From Stereum hirsutum FP-91666 SS1 (Eukaryota > Basidiomycota > Agaricomycetes > Russulales > Stereaceae): a DNA stretch of 64,000 nt. Below are positions 10,907-21,588 of this stretch, one piece after another; position 1 is the stretch's first letter, and each line of letters begins with the position of its first letter. Where the stretch lies: positions 670,597 through 734,596 of the forward strand of contig NW_006763142.1 of assembly GCF_000264905.1 (NCBI RefSeq), given 5' to 3'. The translations under genes and the position numbers were made by a program. The notes under the pieces are model-generated. The model made no database searches. It was not told where the DNA came from and worked only from the letters and a program-made list of their open reading frames with translations.

Positions 10907-12583
10907 ATGTCTCAGACATCTGAGGCGTCTATCTCTCCTCTGTTGGAGAATTGCCTGTTGCCTTTGAGCAATGAGGAGTATGAACAGCTTTCCAAAAACC
11001 TCACGTCCGGTTGGGATGATTGTCTAGACTGGGCACAATGTGCTCCTTCCGGGTGAGCTCGATCTTTTGATCGCTCGAGGACGACTAGCTGACGTTGTTT
11101 CTCGCAGCCCGAGCAGGTCTCTTCAACATGATGCATTCCCTCTTGAGGGCAGCCCTCGCGAGGCTACTCACGAGTATGTCCATTTCCCTCCACCTGCCTG
11201 CTGACGCTCTGCCGGACTAACTGCATGTCAATCCTTTGTAGACTCGCCGGAACCTCCACAATCGACGCACTCCCCACTTTTGAGCAACTCCAATCGTACG
11301 TGTCCCCTAGCACCTTCCATTTCTGCGTTGGTTTCTGATAGGAAATTTCAGGGTATTTGTTTGGGATGGGCCACAGGGTCAACCTCTTGAGGGCGGCTTT
11401 TCGTCGGACGAGGGATTCTATTGGTGCGTCTATGAATTCATTAACTGTATCGCCTTGATCTGACAATTGTTCGTCCATTCTACCATGAAGTAACTACTTT
11501 GACTGGCAATCATGGCCTCCCATCGAAGAGGCCTCCATCGCCGTCGCTTCTTGGGCGGAAATTCTTCCCGCCTATTTCCCGTCACCCCCTCCCAAAGCTG
11601 CACCAAACAACGACACGCCCAATCCCACCGCAAGTGCCCTACCGCCTGTCAGTCGAACGAATAATCCGAACGAAATCTCGTCACAATTTATCTTCCACCC
11701 CGTCATCACGCAGCGCGAGGCTCTCGATCTACAGTCCCGGTACTGCCTTCTTGCCAACGCTCCCCTCCCCACGCGCATTCCGACACCTGCACCAACGCCC
11801 ATTTCGTCTGCGATAACGCCCATTTCGTCTGCCCCAACACCCACTTCGTTCCATGATTATGCTCCTAACCAGCAACCTCCCGCTCTGATCCCAAGGCCGA
11901 GAACCCCATCCGTCCCAGTCACCGCTCCCTCTGACACCGCATTCTCTGCCAGTCCCAGTAAGAAAGTCAACCTTCCACACCGTCCCACCGCTTCGAGCTC
12001 CCAGTCAAAACCTACTGCGTCGCAGGAGACCGAGGCCTATAAGGCCCTGCTGGCTCTGGAGCAAAACAGGGCGCGTTTCGATGTCCAGAAGAACCTCTTC
12101 GAGCTCGACGACGACATCCCGAAGGAGAAGCGCTGTCAGTGGGGTCTTCCGGCAGGAGAGCACCCGCACACGACCCCCACAGACCATCGCGGCGCCAAGG
12201 AGCATCTGAGAAAGGTGCATGGGTTGAAGCTGGAATCCAGCGAGAAATTGGCGTGCGGAATCCCTGGCTGTGTGGATTCTTGCGATTGGGGGAGTATAGG
12301 AAGGCATTTGGAGAGAGAAAAGCACTTTCATTCCGCGAGGGTGCACTGTCGGCTCTGTGGAGCAGGCAATCAAGTTCGGGGTGGAACGGTCCGGGGGCGA
12401 GACCATATTAGGACGGCTTGCTCCTGGACAAGGCCAGAAATCACCCTCGAGAAACTGAGAGAGAGGTTGATCGAGTCGGGGGTGTTCAAGGGTGATCTCA
12501 CCCTCTCCGAAATGTCAACATCCCACTCCATTGCTAGTAGTTCGGCGAGGGGAAACAAACGCAGGAAGCTGTCCGAGGACTAG
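10907..12583 (+). CDS. Unrecognised protein with C-terminal Cys/His zinc-finger-like region
   Basis: Five exons are predicted: 10907-11052, 11108-11173, 11242-11295, 11352-11423 and 11491-12583, giving 476 residues with phase preserved at every junction. Small 5' exons encode a Ser/Leu/Glu-rich start. The large last exon has a Pro/Ser/Thr-rich middle with a repeated PISSA-type motif (about 11790-11850), then a short acidic helix and a C-terminal 170 residues rich in Cys and His. There, CQWGLPAGEHPH with DHRGAKEHLRKVHG and CGIPGCVDSC with HLEREKHFH look like successive C2H2-like units, and CRLCG with a later H and C suggests a third. It ends in a basic KRRKLS tail. I do not know a named family. 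A nucleic-acid-binding role is inference. The gene was invisible as a single open frame because of its small exons. Confidence 0.72.
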
Positions 12584-13740
12584 GGTGGTTGCGGTGAGGT
12601 CTATGCTCTTTGTCGCAGCTCTGTTTCACTGCTTTCCGATCGATGTGTCATCGTGCTTTCCATCTTTTTGCTCTTCTTCATTGTTTTCTCAGACTCGGTT
12701 CCACATAGCAGCTACTATTGATTAGGATATCTCCATCTGACTTGATCTTTTCTGTCGCTATATTGTATTCCTACACACTGGTCTAATCTTTGAGCTTCAC
12801 TGATATTTCGAGCGGATGTCAGCCATGATTCTCTACGATACCTTCAGTACATCACCCTTATCCGCCTTGTATATTCATGTACCATTCGTCACGTCGGTGT
12901 CCGTACCCATACGTTGTGTCCCCCATACCGTCAATCTATATCGCAGATCTCCTTGTCTCGCCTGATATCCCATCTCCGTCCGGGTGAACCTACAAGACGA
13001 GATGAGACGAGCCCAAACTACGTTATCTAGTTGAGATCCTCGTCGACGCTCGTGAGGGGTGAATGTGGCGTAAGCTGTGTGGCACTTGCCGGGCGCTTGT
13101 TCTTCGGAAGTTCTACGTCACGAGTGCCACAGCCAAGCCACAGCGCCCGTCGCCCGAACCCTTCCTTCCGCGTGTCTGTCATCGCCGTACTATGTGTCTA
13201 CATCGACTCTCGAACCAGTACTCTGCTCCTACGCCACTAGCAATCTCCGACACATACGTGGTCCACGACGGCTTAAGTCCGGCAGCGTGTTCTTTACTTA
13301 GGCTTGTATACGCTTCTTGACCCACCCAGCTTCAAGTTGCCCCATGAGTCGGGCTTGCGCTTTGCTTGCTCAGCCATAACCGAACCAGCCTTTGTCGTCA
13401 CTTGAATTATGAGCAAGCAAGATGATTCGAGTATGATGTCGTGCTCCTCTATGGCTCTTGACGCCATCTATGGAGGTCACATGCCGGCCTTGTTCTCACC
13501 ATTACCTTTATAAAGCGATCCAAGTCCTGGATGTTCTTACAGTCAAGACGCTCTGACCATAACAGTGGAGAACGCAGCAACACCTTCCCTGCCTCTTACC
13601 TCTACTCAAGATCACATCTCTTATCGTTCACCGAACTATCGCCCGGTTTCACGCAGCAGCTACCCGCCTCAGAGCATATCGTTCTCCACTTTTGTCCCAT
13701 ACTCACCTGCCACATACCTGGACTCGCCAGACTCAGGCAA
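12584..13740. other. Intergenic, no supported gene
   Basis: About 1.15 kb between the Cys/His-rich gene and the CmcJ-like gene. It has pyrimidine-rich stretches typical of fungal leaders and terminators, plus short frames at 13031-13320 that I regard as chance. The TATA-like box of the next gene is at its right end. Confidence 0.5.
13509..13514 (+). promoter_or_regulatory. TATA-like box upstream of the CmcJ-like gene
   Basis: TATAAA in CCTTTATAAAGCG. If used, transcription would begin near 13540, which argues against the in-frame upstream ATG at 13531 and in favour of the ATG at 13741. Confidence 0.35.
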
Positions 13741-14963
13741 ATGGCTATTGAAAGTACCCTACACACCAACTCGGCGCCACACACTGTCACTGCGACATTG
13801 CAGTATTTCACTCCGCCCGCGGACGGTTCTAAACCTTGGATCTCAGCCACGGAAAGAGTACCGGGAACACTGCAATCAGCATCGAACTGGAAACACAAGG
13901 CTCATGTTGTCGAGATCGAGGATATTCGTGGGAGGGAGACAGACTTGGAGGAGATATCCTTGGACAAAACGGGCTTTCAATATTTCAAGAGAAAAACTGA
14001 ATTCGATTTTGGAGGTAAGGGCGGGGCGGCGAGCGATGAAGCAATCGAGAAAGCCTACTATCCGGAGAGCATTCAGCTCATCAAGGACTACACGGGCGCG
14101 AGTAGAGTCGTACTTTTCGATCACAGTGCGTTCAGTTGAATATACTTCCAAGTGCCTACCGTGTCTGAATCTTCTTTCACTGCTCTACTTTGCAATTTCG
14201 TGCTTGCGTTCCATAGCCATCCGTCGTAACCGTCCCGGCGACACCGATGAATCTCCCTCGAACCGACACCCCGTTTCCCAAGTGCACGTAGACCAGACTA
14301 CCGCGGCCGCCGTCGCTCGAGTCCATCGCCATCTCCCCGCCTCCGATGCGCCGGAGTTGCTCAAGAAGCGATTTCAGATCATTAACCTATGGTACGTGCA
14401 ATCGTCGACGTTGACGTTGACCACGCAGTTTTGCTCTCCATTCCTCACCCTATTCTTACTTGCCGTTTCCCACTACCTTCTGCGCATAGGCGCCCAATCA
14501 ACCATCCCGCGCTCGACTGGCCTCTTGCTCTCTGCGACTGTCGCTCCGTCGACCTATCGCGAGATCTCGTACCTATGACTCTGCGCTACCCCGATCGCGA
14601 CGGCGAAGTCAGCGCAGTCAAGTTCAGTCCTGAGCATAGATGGAAATATATCAGAGGTTTGACTCCGGAGGAGGGGGTGTTGATCAAGTGGTGGGTCTCA
14701 TTTTCACTCGTCTCCCACCACCTTAGAGCGCTTTTCTGTCTTGTGCTCGCCTCTCGTGAAGTTCTCACAATCTCGCCCACCACCGTTGTTTTTTTGAGTC
14801 TCTTGCTAACGTTTGCGCCACATTGTTTGATAGCTTTGATTCGCAACAAGACGGCAGTGTCGCGATTCTCACACCACACACTGCCTTTGAGGACCCGACG
14901 ACGCCGCCGGATGCGCCGTTGAGAGAATCTATCGAGTTGCGAGCGTTGGTGTTCTACGATTGA
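13741..14963 (+). CDS. CmcJ/AsaB-like oxidoreductase (hydroxylase/methyltransferase superfamily name)
   Basis: Four exons are predicted: 13741-14125, 14217-14391, 14490-14690 and 14834-14963 (296 residues, phases consistent). The protein opens with TATLQYFTPPADGSKPW, then a DIRGRE block, ASRVVLFDHT and a PVSQVHVDQT segment. It continues with IINLWRPINHPALDWPLALC and ends with DGSVAILTPHTAFEDPTTPP and ELRALVFYD. This order matches the large fungal family annotated as CmcJ-like or AsaB hydroxylase/desaturase, related to enzymes of cephamycin and fungal secondary metabolism. Most members in mushrooms have no known substrate. The neighbours do not form a biosynthetic cluster, so the pathway cannot be inferred. 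An in-frame ATG at 13531 would add 70 residues that do not look like the family. Confidence 0.88.
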
Positions 14964-15656
14964 TTGAGTGTGCGTCCTGAGGGGACCCACTAGGACGGCT
15001 GAGAGGGACTTGAGACGTATCAGATAGACGGAGAAGGTTGGAGGAAGGTGCCGCCCATGTAGTGGCATGATCTACAATAGTTGATCATCGTCCTGGAACT
15101 GTACTGTATCGAGTGATCTCTTCCATTCTCTTCTTATATGGGATCGGTACATGATGTCTTTTCATGCCACAGTTCGTAGGAAGTTCTCCGTTAATGGCCT
15201 GATAGTAACTCTTCCAAGGAATGGTCCGCCCGCATTCTTAAACTATACCTCATGGGGACGGCAATAACGTGCTCTCGGACGCTCTGGCTGGCAAACAAAA
15301 AAGGGTACATTCTCCCCGAGACTAGCTCTTATATTGAACTCTCCCCAATTGCGATGAAGAGACCGTGAATCATCCAACGTAGGTATGCATGCAAAAAGCA
15401 AAAAAAGCGTGCTCCAGGGGCCAAGCGCAAGACGAGGGTCAATGATTATAAGATCAAACAAAGAGCAGATAAGGAGCAAAGCACGACGACAAGGCCGGGC
15501 GTGCAAGGACAAACAAAGGCTGAAACAATAACTGAAACATAAAAAAACCAAAGAATAAAGAGACCCCGGAGATCAGCAAACAAGCATTGAGACCCTACAT
15601 CAACACCATCAAACGTCGTCAGTGCCACTGTGACAACCGACAAGACGCACAACTAG
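14964..15656. other. Intergenic, convergent 3' ends
   Basis: About 0.7 kb between a plus-strand and a minus-strand gene, so it should hold both 3' ends. The A-rich stretch near 15540 could serve the minus-strand gene. No coding signal is convincing. Confidence 0.5.
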
Positions 15657-16362
15657 TTAATCCTGGACGAGACGACGTTTGAGCGGGCGACCTCTCTTCG
15701 GTACGGGCTCATTGAAGAGGACAGGCGGGAGCTCGCCACCCGCCATTGAGACTTTAACAAGCTGTCTCAGCGCCACCTCTGAGAAGGGAATCATGCCGTC
15801 GCTGGATGCTAGGCGCAGCTTGGTGAGCGCAGCGACTAGTGATTCCGGGAAGTCCTTCATTTCTCCCCTAGACTCCTGGTCAGGCGAGGCCGAAAGCCAT
15901 TGCGGATTGAAGGAATCGCTGGCCGACAGGGACGATGTTGGTGTGGAAGGGGAGTACACGGGTGAGGAATTCTTCGAGGGGAGTGCACTAAAGAGGTCGG
16001 GGTGGAGGTAGGGAACTTGGCCCCATTCATCCCAAACAACGCTAAGGTCTGCGTGAGCGACGACGTAGTTTTCTCCGTTGCACCAGAGGTATAGAACCTC
16101 CTCATCCTCGTCATGAGTCTGGCACGGCCTATAGGTCTCGGGAGGATCGACAAAATCGGGGACGCGGAGCATACGACACGGGATTCTAGGAGAGGGGGAT
16201 GATGCGAGTTCGCGATGCACCTTGGAGAATGCAAGTGCCGGAATAGATACGTTTGACGGTAGCCTGGTGGAGGAGCGAGAGAAAGGGTCATTTGGGGAGT
16301 AGGCAATAAAGAAAGAGTGACGAGAAGATGAGTGGCACTTACAAGGGAAGATCTATGTCCAT
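15657..16362 (-). CDS. Hypothetical protein with basic C-terminus
   Basis: Two exons are predicted on the minus strand. Exon 1 is 16362-16343, followed by an intron with donor GTAAGT and acceptor CCACCAG, then 16263-15657. Together they code for 208 residues beginning MDIDLPLLPSNVSIPALAFS. The middle contains an acidic, aromatic stretch (EVLYLWCNGENYVVAHADLS, then VVWDEWGQVPYLHPDLFSAL). The C-terminus is a basic PKRGRPLKRRL tail reminiscent of an AT-hook-like or nuclear localisation signal. The frame continues upstream of the chosen ATG, so further 5' exons (see 16460-16964) may belong to it. I recognise no family, and the nuclear location is inferred only from the tail. Confidence 0.6.
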
Positions 16363-16459
16363 AGCTGGACGCGCGTTTGTTACCAAGCGTATCGTCGGCC
16401 TGTGGTACAACGCAAGAAGCCATTAATGCGCTGGAACGATGGATCATTGCCTGGAGAAC

Positions 16460-16964
16460 TCACTGCTGAGATATAAAAGAAAGGTCCTCATCCTCATAAT
16501 CATCCTCGTTTACGACATACCCCAGGGTACAAGTACCCTTGAAGCTATCGACATCGTCACTACCATCCCCATAACAATGCAATAAAGAGGGGGAGAGTGT
16601 GCCGTCAGACAAAAAGAAGCGCGGTGCGTGAAGGATAGTGAGACATACACCCAGTCGTGTGCCACCGACCATGAACCGTCGTGGCCTCCGTAGCCTTCAC
16701 CTTGATCATCCTGCGAGGCCTTTCTGGAGATTGTTTTCCTGTAAGAACATTATGCAAACAAATCAGACCACAAAGTAAAAGAAAAGGAAAAATAGAAAGA
16801 GAGAAAACGGACATTGGACTTTCGGAATGAGCTAGGTCTATCGGGAGCTTGTCGTGGCCTTCAGCATCACCTAGGCGAGAAGGTGGACCGTGAGTGATGT
16901 GCCATCCAGGTAAATCATCGCAGGAGTCCTGGAGGGTGTCAGGTATACTTTTATAAGCGATCAT
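16460..16964 (-). other. Possible additional exons of a minus-strand gene
   Basis: Three stretches read like exons: from an ATG at 16964 (MIAYKSIPDTLQDSCDDLPG), a short segment after an acceptor near 16739, and an acidic segment (GYVVNEDDYEDEDLSFIS) ending at a GTGAGT donor near 16466. They may form an independent small gene or the 5' part of the 15657-16362 gene. The joins are uncertain. Confidence 0.3.
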
Positions 16965-17978
16965 TGGTGGATATAGAGATGGAGGCGAGTCGAAAGCTGT
17001 TCTTCCGGAGTGGGTGAGAGCCTAGTGAGGATGGGAGTGACGGAGATCGAGTGCCTATGGGCAGAGGGTTTTTAAAGGATCGATAGTCATTGTATGCGAG
17101 TGCTTGTCCGGGTAAAAGAAGACGCTTGGCCGCACGACGCACTGGCCTGTGCCGTAAGGGACAAAGGGACAAACGAATCAGGTAGCAAGTACAAAGGGGC
17201 AACCGAATCAGTTCCCTCAGATCAACCTCAAGCTTCTTCGCATGATAAGGCACGTCAACACTCCACACTCTCACACGGATGGTACTGAGAGTCACTAGAC
17301 GTCATTAAACGATACTAGCGCTCAGCAAGTGTTAAGAATAAGTAAGGCTCTAACCCACTTACCCCAACAGATCCGGTACCCAATGCTTCATGTCAAATTT
17401 TGCCATCTACATGCACCCGGAAAGGCCTTGTGCCACAAGGCGAGGAACGCCGACACCGTTGTTCTCGTCATCGTCGTCATCAGTGGCAAGGTGCCCGTTA
17501 ATAGTCGTTTCCTTTGTGCACATTCAGCCGGCGCGTCCGAGCATCGTCCGAGTCAGGTTTCAATGACAGTGGAGGCATCTGAGCGTAAGATACAGGGAGG
17601 GCAGTTTCACGCACTATAGATTTCAACGCCCTGCTTCTTAGTGAGGAATGAGAGCGACGAAACATCATGAGAAGGCCGAGGGCGACGAGGGCGGTCACGG
17701 TGTCAAAGACGTTGTCCAAACAGGAACTTCAAATTCGGAACACGTCGGATGTCCAGCCGATATGAAAGCGGCAAATTGAAAGTCCGACTTCAGACACGGT
17801 CGATATTTTTAGAATCCAGACGAAGCGCAGATTTCTCGCGGCGAGAAAGATTATGTAGGTAGAGATACAGAAATTTATGATGATTGGAAACAGCAGAGCG
17901 AAGACAGTGGTAGATGATAGCAGTGAAAGCGAGAGAACGACATGACACAAACATGACACCCGGCGTCCAAAATATCCT
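16965..17978. other. Intergenic, one weak minus-strand frame
   Basis: Contains a minus-strand frame near 17719-17498 with a hydrophobic Val/Leu-rich segment, without an ATG of its own and without recognised similarity. It could be a stray exon. Nothing else stands out. Confidence 0.35.
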
Positions 17979-18645
17979 TCAATCCGAGTCGTCATAAGCA
18001 GAGCCCTGTCCATCGTCCTCCCATTCCAAATTAAAGTCCTCTTCGTCTTCTTGATTGGGATCATCGCTGTCTGAGTCCTCTTCAAATACGATTATGATTT
18101 TTTTGGTGACTTCTGCGCTGGGTAGGATATATCTTGTTTTCATGGCCGTGACACGACTCGGAGAGACAGGTGCCGAATTTGACCCGGCGCCAACATCAGA
18201 CGCAGTCTCGGTGAGGGTGGGGAGGGGAGAGGATGACCTGTCGCCATCAATGTCGTCCTGTTCTTCCTCGCTGTCGTCGGACACGGTATAGTAAGCTGCT
18301 CTCTGCACGCTATAGGAGGACGTTCAAACATCGAGACATCATGAGGCGTGTGTCCACCGCAGATACAGCACGAGACTGAGCTTACACATCATCCGGCACG
18401 CCAGTATCATTCTCTTCACCCTCCGACTCGGTGTTCTGGTTCTCCCACCCGCAATAGAAATCTGGGTTTGCCCCACTGCAAAGCGTGTATTAGCACCAAT
18501 AGAAAGCAGAAGTGGAGGGAAAGACGCACGATGATTGTCTAAGGAGCAAGCAATACTGCCACTCGGGGCAGCAGTGATCCGGGTCTTGGAGACGACTGAG
18601 ACCAAGGTGGTAGAGGATCCCGGCCAGATATTCTGATTCGTCCAT
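17979..18645 (-). CDS. Small acidic hypothetical protein
   Basis: Three exons are predicted: 18645-18530, 18475-18386 and 18309-17979, joined by 54- and 76-nt introns with phase kept, giving 178 residues. It begins MDESEYLAGILYHLGLSRLQ followed by a Cys-containing segment (HCCPEWQYC), then a short Trp/Cys patch. The rest is Ser/Asp/Glu-rich, with a hydrophobic IIIVFEED insert and a DEEDFNLEWEDD motif near the end. The composition suggests a disordered acidic protein, possibly nuclear, but I do not recognise it. The clean splice signals and preserved frame over three exons are the main support. Confidence 0.65.
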
Positions 18646-19263
18646 CTTCGCAGTGGTATGCTATGAGGTATATCAAGCAGACGCCGATGCAGATGGTCGC
18701 GGAGATGTTAGTGAGAGTTGAAGAGATACAAGAAAGTCAACCGCGTCTGGAGCCAGACGCGTCTTAGGGTCACGGTACAGTCACGCGGTCGGTATTTCGA
18801 ATATTCCGCGCGATCGCAGCAAACGGGATAAAACGGAACCAGGTGGCTGGGGCGGGCTCAAAGGATTGACCGAATTAGGTGGTGACTTGAGGCTTGGGCG
18901 TGTGCGAAAGTCTCGGCATTTCGAAACAGCCTGCAGCGTAGAGGAGTTACTTTGAGGGGAGGATCCGTCGACATGGGGCAAGGAGTAGAGGAAGGAGGAA
19001 AGGCAGGTGGCCAAAAGCGCGTTAGCAAGATAATGGTGCGCGAAGGCATAGTTGTTTTGGTACAAGATAACAAGCATTCATATGTGTAACTAGTTTATAA
19101 GAATACAAGCAGTTCGTCTATGACAGACGGTCGACTCCCAAGTTGCCCAGTGGATCAGACGAAACAGTCCAGAACAGGACCGAGAAAGAGAGGAGAAGAC
19201 CAGTGATGAGGATCCGTGCTGCCAGTGAGCTATGACGAGAAACAGAGAAGATGCAACAGAATA
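18646..19263. other. Intergenic, no supported gene
   Basis: About 0.6 kb between two minus-strand genes. It should hold the promoter of the acidic-protein gene and the 3' end of the zinc-finger gene. No motif seen. Confidence 0.45.
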
Positions 19264-20121
19264 TCAGTGCGTTCCACCAGAGGTCTGGGTAGCCTGAGAA
19301 GATGCGCCGCTTTGGACCTTCCCAAAACGGCGCTCAAGTATCTCAACGATCGTGTTGTGTTCCGTATTTTGCAATACAATGTCCTGATGGAAAGGGTCAG
19401 AGGATTACAAAATTGCAAGTTCAGGGAAGACTTACGAGCAGCGCTTCGGACCTTTCGTCCTGTTTAGGGAGCGTCGAACCTTCAGGCCAATGGCTGACAG
19501 GGCCGTCCTCAAAGCCCTCGTCCTCATCTTCTGGCCATGAGTCCACGCAGTTGGCATTCCCGCCACCATTCTCCAAGACTTGCTTCACACGCTCATTGGC
19601 CTCGGGATAAACATATGCTCCGTAGGAATCCTCCCAACCCTCAGGCAGAGTTTCGTGAAGGTGATGATGTGCGCCGTCAAGTTCTTCGTCGTCTGAATCT
19701 TCCTCCTCATATTCACCATCACGATGGATCGGGGCAACATGAACGTGCTGGTAGGCAACTGGGGGTTAGAATGGTCTATGGAGAATCGTAAAAGGCATTT
19801 ATTAATTCACCACATGAAGGCCGGCAGCTGTCGTAAAGTCCTTCTCGCAGGCAACGCAATAGTTGTGACGAGGTGATTGACCCAGATGCTATAAATACAG
19901 GCCGATGAGCAACAGAGCACAAACGACGACGAAGACATAGAAATACGCACGGTGATGTACGAGATGTAATCGGGGAAGCGAACTTCACATTTCTTACACT
20001 TCGGGTGGAACTGGGATTCCTGGACGTGCTGAGCACGATGCTCGCGAGTCTCGAAGGTCATGCTACAGTTGTTGCAGAAGAAGGTAGGCTGAGCCGAAAA
20101 CGGCACGGACGAGGAAGACAT
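19264..20121 (-). CDS. C2H2 zinc-finger protein
   Basis: Four exons are predicted: 20121-19951, 19888-19811, 19747-19436 and 19383-19264 (226 residues). After MSSSSVPFSAQPTFFCNNCS, the protein has CNNCSMTFETREHRAQHVQE and then HPKCKKCEVRF, followed in exon 2 by YCVACEKDFTTAAGLH. These are C-x2-C units with following His residues typical of C2H2 fingers. Exon 3 gives a run HVHVHVAPIH and a long acidic segment (EYEEEDSDDEELDG, then HHHLHETLPEGWED), ending in a Ser/Gln/Thr-rich tail. DNA or RNA binding is inferred. For exon 3 I used the acceptor at CTACCAG; the nearer CAG at 19759-19761 would break the frame. Confidence 0.78.
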
Positions 20122-21588
20122 GATAGAAGTATATGCGGTCAAGCTGTTGTTGGACAAGGTTTGATGAGGATACAAATGTGGGGTGCTGGTGCTGACCTTC
20201 AGCGAGCAGAGACCGTCCTACTTATATAGTGTCCTATGTCGTATGTAAAACATGGAGAGACTCCTGAGGTAGCATAGTACAGAGACTTCCTCTCACCGCA
20301 CCACGATGACCAGCACCTTTCCGCCTGTGGAGCTCCCAATCGCGAGACATAAGCGCCGCGAAAAATGTGCACCGGGGTTCTCGGTGACTTTCGTCACATA
20401 TGCAGGGCCAATATTGTACGGTAGTCAAGGGCACAGCGAGGATTGAACCTAAGACCTCCTCCGGATGTCTTGCACATCGCCACCGACCTGAGACATAAAG
20501 CAGGGACCAGAGCAAGCAGTGTTGTTCAGTCTCTGAGACCAGCCGGAACATTCAGGACGGTGGGTTTGAACAAGTGAGCTGCTCCAAGGCAAATTATGGT
20601 TGCGAATCCCGGGGAGGGACTCGATCGCCTGCGGGTTCTATAGCCGTTGTTCACCGGGTTTGCCAGACTCTTTGGAGGTTCATGTTGATAGCGTTCCCTT
20701 CAGCGGTTACGGGGGCCTGATAACTGGTCAACTACATGTAGAAGACCTACGTCAGTCTCAAAACTAACCTGAGATAATATAGTGCAATAGCGGGGCTGAC
20801 TCTTGATATACTTAGTACGATGACGACACAGAATATCGTTGCAATATCGCGAAATGGGCTTTTTAAGTGAAAGTTGGCAGGTTATCGAAACATTTTGTGG
20901 TGATCCTTTTCTCTCCGGTGGGTATCGAGGCAGCGAAGCAGGCCTGAAATAGTCATGGACGAAGAGTTCAGATGGGAGATGACGAAGACGTGTGGTGCAG
21001 TTGGGAGACCGAAGAAAGGTTGAAAAAAGGCCGGAGAGCCCGCTCCGGTAGCAGTGTGGCACCCAACGCCACATCATCTTATCCTCTCTTCCGACGCAAC
21101 TGTTTACATTTCGCGCCTCGAGCTCACCGCTAACACACTTCATTCACCAAGAATTGACGACCCAGGTGTCTCCCGACCGGAAGGTCAATCAGCAATGGTA
21201 AGCACTACCGTGTTCGAGCCCGAGACTGATCTGCGTGCCACGTTTGGGTGGTTAGGTGGTTATAACTTAGAAAGGTACATAAGAGGCCTAGAGAGCGAAA
21301 AAAAGACGAATCGATACAGGATACATAGATATATTTCACAACATGTATCATACGATAAGGAGAAGGAAAGAGAGCGAGCAAAGAATGAGAAACGAAAAAG
21401 TAAATCCATAAATCAATCAAACGAACCAGGACAAACCCGAACCGATACACAAAGCCCGACATTACAAGATAAGAGCACGAACTACATGCACACAGAACCC
21501 AGGTGGAGAGGGTAATAACAGAGGAGGGTTCAAAGAATAAGGGGGGAAAAGAAAGAAGATGAAGATAAAGGGGGATCATGGCTGAACA
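20122..21588. other. Intergenic with tRNA-like sequence
   Basis: About 1.5 kb upstream of the C2H2 gene and downstream of the SPX-RING gene. No gene is supported. The part from about 20400 to 20660 contains tRNA-like promoter elements on the minus strand (separate entry). The stretch 21290-21540 is purine-rich and contains only a low-complexity frame. Confidence 0.45.
20405..20660 (-). repeat. tRNA-like remnant(s), possible SINE-type sequence
   Basis: On the minus strand, GGTTCAATCC near 20448-20457 matches a pol III B box, and a TGGC-initiated A-box-like stretch lies upstream. A second pair (TGGCAAACCCGG and GATCGAGTC) lies at about 20660-20600. Neither folds into a credible cloverleaf, because the acceptor arms do not pair. 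They look like degenerate tRNAs or tRNA-derived repeats. Confidence 0.25.

Noticed and set aside
13531..13740. Upstream in-frame ATG extending the CmcJ-like protein
   Set aside because: The extra 70 residues do not resemble the family and the TATA-like box at 13509 would place transcription start after this ATG.
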